In this document: in pieces, positions 35,801 to 41,356 of the stretch
Position numbering within the stretch: the stretch's first letter is position 1
Layout: the number at the start of each line of letters is the position of its first letter
Assembly: GCA_009992215.1 (NCBI GenBank)
Contig: JAACWB010000008.1
Span: forward strand, 1-53,244
Length of the DNA: 53,244 bases
From: an archaeon
Lineage (GTDB): Archaea; Nanobdellota; Nanobdellia; Pacearchaeales; GW2011-AR1
Reading direction: 5' to 3'
Position numbers and translations under genes: made by a program
The notes under the pieces: generated by a model
Databases searched by the model: none
The model's input: the letters and a program-made list of their open reading frames with translations, nothing else
What the model was told of the DNA's origin: nothing

Positions 35801-38469
35801 TTCCTGCTACTTCTCCTTCTGGAACAGTTGCGGAAAGAAGCTTTATCTTTTTAGAAACGGCTTTAACTGAAACTAATTTTAAGAATATTACTTATCAATT
35901 ATATAATTCTACTAATCTAGTTAACTCAACAACGTATACAACATATGTTCCGTCAATAAATTTTACTGCAAACAGTGAAAACAGGACTTATTATTATAAT
36001 GTTACAGTTTATGACGCTGCTGGAAACAAAGGAAATACTTTGACTAGAAATATAACATTAATTGATGTAACAAAACCTTATTTGAATTTAATTAGTCCAT
36101 TAAATAAAACTTATAGTTACAATAAAAGTTTAAGATTAAGTTATGATGTTTTTGATGTTCATCTTGACAAATGTTGGTATAATTTAAATGGTGGAGTTAA
36201 TGTTTCTTTACCAAATTGCGAAGACACAACTTTGAATGTTGCTGACGAACAAAGTCACACAATTTACTTGTTTGCAAATGATACACTTGGTTACCTTAGT
36301 TCTTCAAATGTGACTTTCTTTGTAAATTCTAGTTTGATTGAAACACCAACATATCAAGTTGTTCGTGGACAAGCTTTGGTTGATGGATATGTTGAAGCGA
36401 ACGTTAATGAAATTGATCCTTCAAAAGCTTTCATTCTACATTCTACTCGAGGAGGAGACAACGGACCTGACAGTTTACAAGTGATTAGTGACTTTATTGA
36501 TGTTAATACAATTTCATTTGAAAATTATATTTCTGGTGAAACAGTGGTTAGTGAATGGGCTGTTGTAGTTGGTCCTAATATTAGTGTTGAACGGGGAGAA
36601 GTTGATTATACAAATGAAAAAACACTTAATGTAAATATTAATTCAGTGAATTTGTCAAACAGTTTTTTAATTGTTAACAATAAACTTAATTCAACTGATT
36701 CTTCAAAGAATGTTGAAGGGTTTTGGGTCGGGGAATTTGTTGATTCAGATAATTTGAGATTTAATCGTTCTAGTAATTCAAGTGGAGGAATTTTATCTTG
36801 GCAAGTGGTTAGTTGGAAAGATGTTTTTGTCACAAGCGGTGAATTAAAAATTAATAATGGGGCAATAGTTAATACAACAACAATTCCGAATGTTGATTTG
36901 AATAAATCCTTTTTAATTTTTTCAAAAGAAATAAACGGAAGTCAAAATATTGAAGACAGTTTTGTTGAAGGGAAATTTTTGGATTCAAATACTCTTTCGT
37001 TTAGTCGTGTTGGAAATACTGGAGAAGTTACACTTTCTTATTTTGTTGTAAGTTCAGATTTATTTAGTGTTCAATCTGGGGAATATAATAATTTACTAAA
37101 TACACTAGAGCAATCAATTGAATTAAATAAAGATTTAATTAATTCTTCAAGAGGATTTAGTTTGAAAACTAATAATAACACAGGAGCAACGACATCATAT
37201 TCAACTGCTTACTCAACAAATAAAATTTATGATAACAATACAATTTATTTACAAAAAGGTTCTAGTCTTGGATCGGGCACAAATGCGTGGTTTAGCGTTG
37301 AAATTAAAGATTTGAATAAACCAAATTTAACTTTAGTTAGTCCTACAGATTATTACAATTATTCAACTTATTTGATTCCTTCTTTTAATTATTCAGTTAG
37401 TGATGAAAATGATATTAGTAATTGTAGCTTGTATGGAAATTGGTCAACTGGATGGCATTTAAATCAAACTGTTTATGGAAATTACAATTTCACTTCAGTG
37501 AATGTTTCAAATAGCGGATTTTACAAATGGGGAGTTGTCTGTTATGATATTTATGGAAATTCTGCTGGGAGTTTAAATTATACTTTTAGTGCATATTTAC
37601 CGACGACTGAACCAGTTCTTGTTAACATTACTCAAACAGCAAATGATGGAACGGGGGATGTTTTCTTTGACTGGGCTGACAGTGTTGATGCTGTTAGTTA
37701 CAGAATTTATTCTGGAGAAAATGCAACTAGTTTCACATTATTAGATGAAGTTATAAACAGTAATTATACAGACACTACTTTCTCTGGAAACAAAAGAAGA
37801 TTTTACAAAGTTGAAGCATGGAATCCTTCCTCAAGTAATATGAGTGAAGAAATTATTGGTGCACACGTTTATACTTTGAAACACAACCCGTCTGGAATTT
37901 ATTCAATTAAGGACAGAAACTGGATTGGGTTTCCAACTAATTTTAGTGACTTGAAAAATGCAAATGACACATTAAATGAGGTGACTGGAATAACTTCTAT
38001 AACTAAGTTTGATTCATTAACACAAAAGAGGGTTACTTGTGATGAGTTTAGTTGTCCTGAAAGTTTTTCTTGTACTGAAACTGCATGTAATTTTGACATT
38101 TCTCCTGGAGAAGGTTATGAAGTTGAATTAAATGAAAGTGGTCCAGCCGAAATTAATTGGTCAAGTGTTGGAAAAGTTTACACTCCACAAGATATAACTT
38201 TATTGTATGATGAAACTTTAACGAAAACAAATAAACATTGGATTAGCATGTATGCTGGAACGGTGTTAAAAAACACTACTCAACTTGCAGAGAGTATTGA
38301 TGGAGAAGATACAATTACTCGTTGGAATTCAGAAGAACAAATTAGTGAAGGTTTAATTCCAAATCCTTTCCCCTGGATTAATGTGTCTTACCTTGGTGGG
38401 GCGCAAATAGAAATGGAAGAGGGTTATGAAATTAGTATTGTTAAAGACACTGTATGGAGGCAAGAGTAG
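23842..38469 (+). CDS. Giant secreted adhesin-like protein 1 (Ig-like repeats, DUF2341 and LamG)
   Basis: About 4,875 aa; ATG 23842 preceded by GGGGGAGA. Signal-like N-terminus, N-glycosylation-sequon-rich linker, GEPVRWVKRV domain with DSNNDGFID motif, many 'SVVETNFKNITFELYNSTxLVNxTTYT...YYYNVTVYDLAGN.N.TxTRKIxLD' repeats, DUF2341-like FKHRKEISITNVGGTTLTDFPIYLNI, LamG-like TSVYHLDHTSGTAIDS. Confidence 0.9.
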   Translation: MNRGNFQAVISSLLIYILFISNLAIASGGTFLDNPNSTLDEEVVGNLTQVSDLVNSSFVEEENISVEVKANLTDENISLENDSFVDEINITKENIINITEENISIFNESNVTLEENISLGENDLIIQENNSKEEEITQEPEAILEKQVYPEEDFEIELTQLPAKVGEPVRWVKRVYSGDKEVNVKIPDYAKRVEKSDKKSFSLISLEPEVKDYVEVLYETPSPKIEEKKIAKDKKEVFVSSDYHYFNITANTTIDFNLSVNESSKLNVYWKEENKFLNFNSIDSNNDGFIDSIEWLIPHLSDQTFEIYVDVLTVQSYPVVGGTWKVEFQTEGVSNLSITGINGTCFGEDLEFLELKCGENEISYIKKENGIFVENYSCFETSSEVSRVLSTGKHDLEFKFGDSVDYAHNFAGKVGYRVQSGVYNFAGLDEFIPLDFAVNISNAFVIAPNMMHQENTTAGTNGDPVTHTDDSFVSLYLYNSTHIRAQRSASDDGSVVVTWQVLEAMDSEFTVQRGGFTYSGTSVTINATLPTSVNKDNSMSWFYINTTYAADRGDVIQFYSDLIDNNTIQFTREDNAVSTAITFRWVVVEWNTNKINGFYKGYTGAITGAYSSPDCYNIGTFNKSSSFLFHHSHAIDDSDGGLDSSTRGGYIQDDNTICFYDYDGIYSAGVKWYLIDFIGTTQREDDSNTFWGTTDYVDDVTFSGSYNKNQTLSFVSGTCNGDGLALPRHTQWYYLTGTPVIGLHIERTYGGQDREYAWQVLELPYFENIDSPQFSNPSVNQSVVGLNKNVRFSVDVTDASNSIDSVIGNIDGNNQTFNSGSGDSWYYDWTCTSSNSYVDFSSIFATDDGYPINYNSTTISSVSTICDTINPIINFVSPDTPLTGAYSGENYFFINTSVTETNFKNITYELYNSTNLLNKTSYSSFVDSIVFTNLGSGDYFYNVTVFDLGDQEGHTETRTIHIDSENPLVEFSGLTKSSGEVVSGSSIGVEVSVIEENEANITFDLFNSTGTNVRTNSFTDGRRSVTWTLLPDGIYYYNVTVYDTYSHKNSTETRNITIDNVFPVISYITPTEQNNSFFNRSWIYVNTSVVETYFKNITFELYNSTSLINTTTYTNNNREINWTGLTDGVYYYNVTVYDLALNKNFTLTRKLTLDSVKPILDFGIGTENNDTNFKRTWIYINSSIVEDYFQNITFNLYTSTDLVNQTTFSDATRQINFTNLGSEVYYYNITVYDKAGNFNSSLTRKIGLDTLGPTIIIISPQAKAYGNGTGMLLNYTVTDNIVGVDSCWYRLDTGINTTVSCTGTANFDATDGAHILYFYSNDTFSNLGQSQVTFSVSTTGPAIVLDEPDNDTIYSYVPDVFFNYSTEDPDGVDSCSLYGSWNGAWHKNQTDFSFGLLSNSSDRTCTQIWGFDCGAGPAESGDNTWDTCANGAGNDESVENIYLSDTQVTFGKQITVTCEYDPYTSSDDTHIWYYNGTGWRILQEHLNWGASTFTNESISFTPDNVVGTHWVRCGINYYTDSDGDYCAEGTTLNYYDNDDINFTVVAPKTEGNFTVNVSSEGNFVWNVLCNDSLSYVTSALSNYTVGVDLTNPIVDFGVGTQTDGKRISASSIYVNVSIVETNLGNVTFDLFNSTSFKIQNVTYTNGIKNHTFSSLDDGIYYYNITVYDKAGRLGTSSTRSIELDTIKPSGSNNNPADELYTNNLTQNFTATVSDNIELKDAMLFIFNSTGNLVYSSLVDLVGLTTATIGVVYTFLYDDVFSWFYRVRDSVDNEYNTTSYNLNLDITEPVITFVSPTQNNASIVLADHIFVNVSIYEENYKNITFNLYDSTLLKYSNSFSDNTREINWTLLSSGVYYYNVTSYDLADNVGYSETRQIILDYENPIVSFSGITKENNSYINGSSISLEVNVTEPNEDSITFDLYNATGYKVRTNTYYDKRRTVTWTLLSDGVYYYNATVVDKVGLIGSTQTRKLTIDNVNPLIIYSTGTEINNSNKSQSWVFVNTSVTEINFKNITFDLYNSSGLVRNQTFTNSSRSYNFTNLIDGTYYYNVTTYDLSLNKNSTSTRKINLDTTKPFVSFSTGTKSNGTITNEDWIYINVTASDLNFKEVKFDLYEEGELINETIFTDSTREINFTGLNDGNFKYNVTAIDFSGNFNSTETRDIGLDSIGPIINIVNPRTKTYGYNTSLPLDYVVYDTVSSVHTCIWNLDSLTNQTINCATNTTFNASEGEHMIYFYANDSFGNWNVVTKSFSVSVTGPAIELVKPLNNSFYSTASEINFSFAANDPDDVDTCSIYGDWNLGWHENETYSGNWFLLGFKHRKEISITNVGGTTLTDFPIYLNISSEYTDTGDYYDLRFFNGSCETHNSNLLSYEIEDYDSTNANVWVKIPSLVSGVNKICMYYGNDNAENMEDTTGVWSSSYTSVYHLDHTSGTAIDSVGNFNAEDFINPDSNMNTLGVVGKGDYFDGDDYLGTNPEWNVDGAHTYCTWTKISTGHDGTILEDGGLTDGSGMGITSAGNFRYAECYNGVFNPLDSPATYVDDSWHYICGGHTGTVQFLYVDGVLVNSATQGDGLSGTDDARIGSANNANPLFNDNLAHAFIGTLDELEVSSISRSSDWINQSYQQIENYNTVISFGVENNFTAFTIPFSQEGTYKWNVKCNDTIGYDSFAFSNYSFIIDVTSPQVFFGSTTAENDSDVGRSWIYVDTVIIENNFKNVTFNLYNSTSLVKTNTFTDSTRNVNWTSLSSGIYFYNITSYDLAEHVGYSETREINLDLTPPTGELLTPTDNSYVKSLVQNLTASFNDATGLLNATLFVFNSTGNLVYTNFVELGGVISATIGIVYNFLEEGIYSWFYRVEDVVNNKFDTDNNTLTVDITKPLIDYSFGVEDSGSIFERENIYVNVTTNDLYFSNLTFDLYDSLGLKYSNTFSDGTTEINWTSLTDGTYYYNVTASDIAGNTNSTETRNLTLDNLFPVISFGAGTKVNGEIISGDTIFVDSIVTEANEANITFNLYNSTGYRIRTNTFTDRTRSVSWNLLNEGTYYYNITVVDLVSHSTSTSTRSITLDNTYPQISYVSPTLGNNSYVKNNFVDVKVNIVETNFKNVTFELYNTTALVNRTTYTNTNREVNWTNLANGIYYYNVTTYDVAGNKNSTLTRKITIDNVNPIISYSTGTEINYFNKTDNWVFVNVSLSEINFANITFSIYNLFEIVNETTFTDTTRQINFTNLASDNYWYNVTAYDLAGNVNYTETRKIGLDYLGPTIQILNPKAKAYGYNVSLPLSYSVTDNIIGVDSCWYQIDSGTNTTVDCSSSTTFDTSDGQHTLHFYSNDSFGNLGYSNVTFLVSTTGPAIQLIEPEDNSFYAQSTEVLFNYTAEDPDGVDTCSLYGSWNGGWHLNVSESGFLVLDDTDVTCNIFWGQDCSLDTTTEFDNTFDDCSTKANTDEMVRSMTLNATTVAPGDVLNITCSFDLWNTDNVYFWYYNGTGWKKIYEVLNTQVGTVSDYYYSTTFVADDVIGDHVVRCGLNYNDDTETDSCTDGSGYYDNDDINFTVAEPKEPSGFFVNLSEEGTSEWNIKCNDTKSYDSWGAENFSITVDVTNPVALFGVGTLQNDSNVSQNFIYVNSTIVENNFKNMTFRLYNSSSVVKSSFYNDTTRSVNWTNLVDGKYYYNITVYDQANRVGYSETRFILLDTKNPEGTLVDPRSSIYTNEATQNFTATVSDENGLKDAILFILNSTGQAIYTDTISLVGLFSATIGIVYTFLEDGIFDWFYQVEDSVGNKVNVTSNELIVDTTKPVIEFISSTLPTDTFITNNFIYANTSVVETNFRNITFDLYKGSLVLYSNSFTNSKRDINWTLLSDGVYYYNVTVYDLADNVNYSETRNITLDNILPTISYSTGTEINNSNKSQSWVYVNTTFFDVNFNNVTYSLYNSSGLVNSTTYLTEIKNINWTNFSLEQEGEYYYNVTVYDKAGLKSTLPTRKITLDTTLPLVSLVPATSPSGTVAERSFIFLETALTETNFKNITYQLYNSTNLVNSTTYTTYVPSINFTANSENRTYYYNVTVYDAAGNKGNTLTRNITLIDVTKPYLNLISPLNKTYSYNKSLRLSYDVFDVHLDKCWYNLNGGVNVSLPNCEDTTLNVADEQSHTIYLFANDTLGYLSSSNVTFFVNSSLIETPTYQVVRGQALVDGYVEANVNEIDPSKAFILHSTRGGDNGPDSLQVISDFIDVNTISFENYISGETVVSEWAVVVGPNISVERGEVDYTNEKTLNVNINSVNLSNSFLIVNNKLNSTDSSKNVEGFWVGEFVDSDNLRFNRSSNSSGGILSWQVVSWKDVFVTSGELKINNGAIVNTTTIPNVDLNKSFLIFSKEINGSQNIEDSFVEGKFLDSNTLSFSRVGNTGEVTLSYFVVSSDLFSVQSGEYNNLLNTLEQSIELNKDLINSSRGFSLKTNNNTGATTSYSTAYSTNKIYDNNTIYLQKGSSLGSGTNAWFSVEIKDLNKPNLTLVSPTDYYNYSTYLIPSFNYSVSDENDISNCSLYGNWSTGWHLNQTVYGNYNFTSVNVSNSGFYKWGVVCYDIYGNSAGSLNYTFSAYLPTTEPVLVNITQTANDGTGDVFFDWADSVDAVSYRIYSGENATSFTLLDEVINSNYTDTTFSGNKRRFYKVEAWNPSSSNMSEEIIGAHVYTLKHNPSGIYSIKDRNWIGFPTNFSDLKNANDTLNEVTGITSITKFDSLTQKRVTCDEFSCPESFSCTETACNFDISPGEGYEVELNESGPAEINWSSVGKVYTPQDITLLYDETLTKTNKHWISMYAGTVLKNTTQLAESIDGEDTITRWNSEEQISEGLIPNPFPWINVSYLGGAQIEMEEGYEISIVKDTVWRQE
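26450..36090 (+). repeat. Tandem Ig-like coding repeats (about 95 aa each) with a higher-order superunit
   Basis: Recurring 'NFKNITF.LYNS...INWT.L.DGxYYYNVTVYD...TRKI.LD'. 'GPTI.I.SP.AKAYG' anchors near 27595, 30341 and 33607, with a diverged one near 36090. Confidence 0.85.
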
Positions 38470-38591
38470 TAGTTTATAGTATGTAGTGAGTAGTTGGTAG
38501 TTTGTAGCTTGAAGCAAAAGAAATTTTTGGAAGCAATGGTGGAGAACATAGAAAATTAAAAAGGAAGAAAAATAAAAATAAAAATAAGAAA

Positions 38592-40502
38592 ATGAAAGAA
38601 AAAAAGAAAATAATTTTTGGAATGGTTTTGTTATTTGCGATAATATTTATGGTTAATTTAATTTCGGCCAGTACAATTGGGGGAGAAGTTGTGTCTAGTG
38701 ACGGAATTCAAGCGGGTTGGCAAAAGGTTTTTGTTTATGATACAAATGATACAAATCGTTATGTTGAAGTTTATGTTAGTCCTGAAAATAATCGTTATTC
38801 ATTTAGTAATGTTATAGATAATGGAACGATTTTTTTAGATAGTTCAGTTGTTCAATCAGAAATTTTGGATTTTCAAGAAGGGCTAATGGCAGGACCAGTT
38901 CAAATGAATTTGAGTTTAGAGAATAATAAATATTATTCTTGCACGGATTGTGATATTTTTCCAAAGATGGAATTAAGAGAAGTTATACAATTCAATGAAC
39001 CAATAAAACAATTATATGTTTCAGATGATGGGCTTGTTAATTTAGATTTGAATGTTTATGATGATTGTGATTTTGGGCTTTTTTTTGAAGGTAATCCTTT
39101 AACTTATGAAAACTTTTGTGAAGATGGGTGTGACTATAGAAATACTTTTGAAGGAAACTTTGGAAAAAATAATTGGGATTTTTTGGTTGATTGTCACGTT
39201 GGTAAAAGGATTAAAGGTGGAAGTAGAGAATATGTTTCTTCAACTTTAGGAGAATATATTTTATTTGAAAAAGAAATGTATTACTCAAATGAAAATTCTT
39301 TTTTTGTTAATTATTATGGAGAAAAATCTTCTGGTGTGAATTCAATTGTTGATTATATTCCTGATGAATTTGAAGTCTTTAATGTTTCAGATGGCGGGCG
39401 TGTTTATGATGAAGATGGATATTACAGTATAGAGTGGAAAAATTTAAGTTCAAGTTATTTTAATTTTAGTTACTACATAAAGCCAAAACAAAAATTGAGA
39501 AGTTGCGAGGTTGGTTTAACTAATGATTTTGTTTTAATTGATCCTTTTAGTGAAAAACTTAATTCGTTTAATGATTCATTTAGTTTGAAAAAGGATAATT
39601 TTTATTTTGATTGTAATTTTTCAAAGAATTTTTCTTTTTTTATTGTTCAGAATGTTGAGTTTGAAAAAGTTATTGAAAAAAGCGTGAAGAAAGGAGAAGA
39701 GAAAACAATTAATCTTCATGGAGAAATTAGTGACAATGTTAGTGTTGAATTCAAGGAATATGTTCCAGTTGAATTTGAAGTTTTATATATTTCAAATAAC
39801 GGAAAGATGACAAGCTCAAGTTCAAAATATAATGTAATTGTTTGGGAAGTTAACGGGGATAGTTTTGATTTTAGTTATACTATTCATCCAAATGTTTTAG
39901 GAGAATTTTATCTTGTAAGTGAACTTGGTGGAGAAAAACTAGAAGAAACTTTTGTTAATGTTTATGAATTAATTCCTTCTTTAGGTAAAAAGTCTGGTGG
40001 CTCTGGAGGAAAATATAAAAATAATTTTACTAATTATTCTTCTGTTTCAGATAAGTTTCCTTTAATTGACAAGGAGGGAAATTTAACAGTAGCACTTTAT
40101 TCAAATAATTTTACTAATCGTGGAGCATTTGATTTGGTTTCTTTTATGTTTCAAAATAAAATTTACAATAGGAGTTTAGATTATTTGGGAAGTTATTTAC
40201 TTGAAAACAATTTGGGAGACAATGTTAAAGATTTTTCTTTTGAATTTGAATTTAATGAAACTGAATTTAATAAAAAATATCGTCAAGTTGAATTTTATGG
40301 GGTTGATAACAAAGGAAATTTTTTCAAGTTGAATGGAAATGTCGTTAATGAAGGTGAAACTTCAAAATTTTCTTCTCTAAACAATCCTTTCTTTAGTCAG
40401 GTTGTCATGTATGGAGTTAAAACAAAATTGAATTTTTGGGACAGAATTGTTCAATGGTATTGGAATGTTCTTGGGCACAAAGCAGTTATTAGTGAGTTGT
40501 GA
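38592..40502 (+). CDS. Secreted surface protein
   Basis: 636 aa; signal peptide KKKIIFGMVLLFAIIFMVNLISA; beta-rich; near-C-terminal LIPSLGKKSGGSGGKYKNN linker. Confidence 0.75.
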   Translation: MKEKKKIIFGMVLLFAIIFMVNLISASTIGGEVVSSDGIQAGWQKVFVYDTNDTNRYVEVYVSPENNRYSFSNVIDNGTIFLDSSVVQSEILDFQEGLMAGPVQMNLSLENNKYYSCTDCDIFPKMELREVIQFNEPIKQLYVSDDGLVNLDLNVYDDCDFGLFFEGNPLTYENFCEDGCDYRNTFEGNFGKNNWDFLVDCHVGKRIKGGSREYVSSTLGEYILFEKEMYYSNENSFFVNYYGEKSSGVNSIVDYIPDEFEVFNVSDGGRVYDEDGYYSIEWKNLSSSYFNFSYYIKPKQKLRSCEVGLTNDFVLIDPFSEKLNSFNDSFSLKKDNFYFDCNFSKNFSFFIVQNVEFEKVIEKSVKKGEEKTINLHGEISDNVSVEFKEYVPVEFEVLYISNNGKMTSSSSKYNVIVWEVNGDSFDFSYTIHPNVLGEFYLVSELGGEKLEETFVNVYELIPSLGKKSGGSGGKYKNNFTNYSSVSDKFPLIDKEGNLTVALYSNNFTNRGAFDLVSFMFQNKIYNRSLDYLGSYLLENNLGDNVKDFSFEFEFNETEFNKKYRQVEFYGVDNKGNFFKLNGNVVNEGETSKFSSLNNPFFSQVVMYGVKTKLNFWDRIVQWYWNVLGHKAVISEL

Positions 40503-40529
40503 AAAAATATTTTTTAAAAAAATAAAAAT

Positions 40530-40807
40530 GGAGGGGGATTCTAAACCGAAGTTCGTTCCCCTCCTTGACAAACATGAAGTTTGCCAAAACCAAGACAAGC
40601 TTGGTTTAGCCTGACACGAGGTCTGGCATCTAACAAACCGAAGTTTGTTAGTCATCTGAAAACAAGTTTTCAGATGGAGTCAACCGAAGTTGGCTCAGAG
40701 TCGACATAAGTCGGCTCGATGAGTTGCCCGAAGGCTACTCAAAGAATTACCCGAAGGTAATTCAAAGTTAATCCGAAGATTAACGATTCCTTCCATGAAG
40801 GAAGGAA
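40530..40807. repeat. Hairpin array 1: twelve consecutive stem-loops with recurrent CGAA loops
   Basis: Stem-loops at 40530-40564, 40565-40587, 40588-40606, 40609-40627, 40630-40651, 40653-40676, 40677-40696, 40698-40717, 40721-40740, 40744-40763, 40767-40784, 40787-40807. Six have loop CGAA closed by C-G. Confidence 0.95.
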
Positions 40808-40888
40808 ATATAGTAAAATATTTTATCTTAATAAAGATTTGGTTTTATCCTTGAGTGACAATTAATTTTATTTTCATTTTTGCGATAC

Positions 40889-40898
40889 ATCGTACGAT
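40889..40898. promoter_or_regulatory. Short palindrome near the wHTH gene start (candidate operator)
   Basis: ATCGTACGAT, 10-bp perfect palindrome, 15 nt upstream of ATG 40913. Confidence 0.3.
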
Positions 40899-40912
40899 AT
40901 TTCATACTAAAC

Positions 40913-41173
40913 ATGGTAATCTTTAAAAAGAATTTTTGTTTTATATTGTCGGGTGAGAATCAAGTGGTTAATGGGGGAAACAAAGGGGATGAAATAAAGA
41001 CGAATGTTTTAAAAATTTTGAAAACTAGTTCTCAACCTCTTTCAACACAAGATATATCTTTAAAATTAAATAAACCTTGGCATTCAATTCAAACTCGTTG
41101 CTTAATGTTACAAATCGAGGGAAAATTAAATGGATTTAGAATAGGGAGGATTAACTTATGGCAAACGAAGTGA
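40913..41173 (+). CDS. Small winged-helix-like DNA-binding protein
   Basis: ...GDEIKTNVLKILKTSSQPLSTQDISLKLNKPWHSIQTRCLMLQIEGKLNGFRIGRINLWQTK. The track start at 40880 is TTG; the exact start is uncertain. Confidence 0.6.
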   Translation: MVIFKKNFCFILSGENQVVNGGNKGDEIKTNVLKILKTSSQPLSTQDISLKLNKPWHSIQTRCLMLQIEGKLNGFRIGRINLWQTK

Positions 41174-41203
41174 GCTGGAAGCTGGAAGCTGGAAGCTGGA
41201 AGC
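41174..41203. repeat. 7-bp tandem repeat GCTGGAA x4 plus GC
   Basis: GCTGGAAGCTGGAAGCTGGAAGCTGGAAGC. Confidence 0.85.
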
Positions 41204-41218
41204 AAGATTTTTATTTTG

Positions 41219-41294
41219 GAAATTTTTTGCAATATCTTTCACGACCCGAATTTTTGTTACGCGTCCCTCCCGCCCTAATTGTGCAAAAAATTTC
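41219..41294. repeat. Structured intergenic element, copy 2 (13-bp stem, 50-nt loop)
   Basis: GAAATTTTTTGCA / TGCAAAAAATTTC with loop containing CCCGAATTTTTGTTACGCGTCCCTCC (41245-41270). Confidence 0.85.
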
Positions 41295-41356
41295 TAGTTA
41301 TTATGAATATTTGAGACAGGGAAGAGAAGAGAATTTAAATTTAGGAGGATTAACTT

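Noticed and set aside
40377-40655. 92-aa minus-strand ORF across the start of the hairpin array
   Set aside because: Its C-rich, W-rich translation arises from reading palindromic array DNA; overlaps the end of gene 38592; no domain.
40530-40807. Integron attC array, REP/BIME elements or a simple rho-independent terminator
   Set aside because: Units are about 20 nt with perfect unrelated stems, lack R/L box signatures, do not share stem sequence as REP units do, and are far too many for a terminator.
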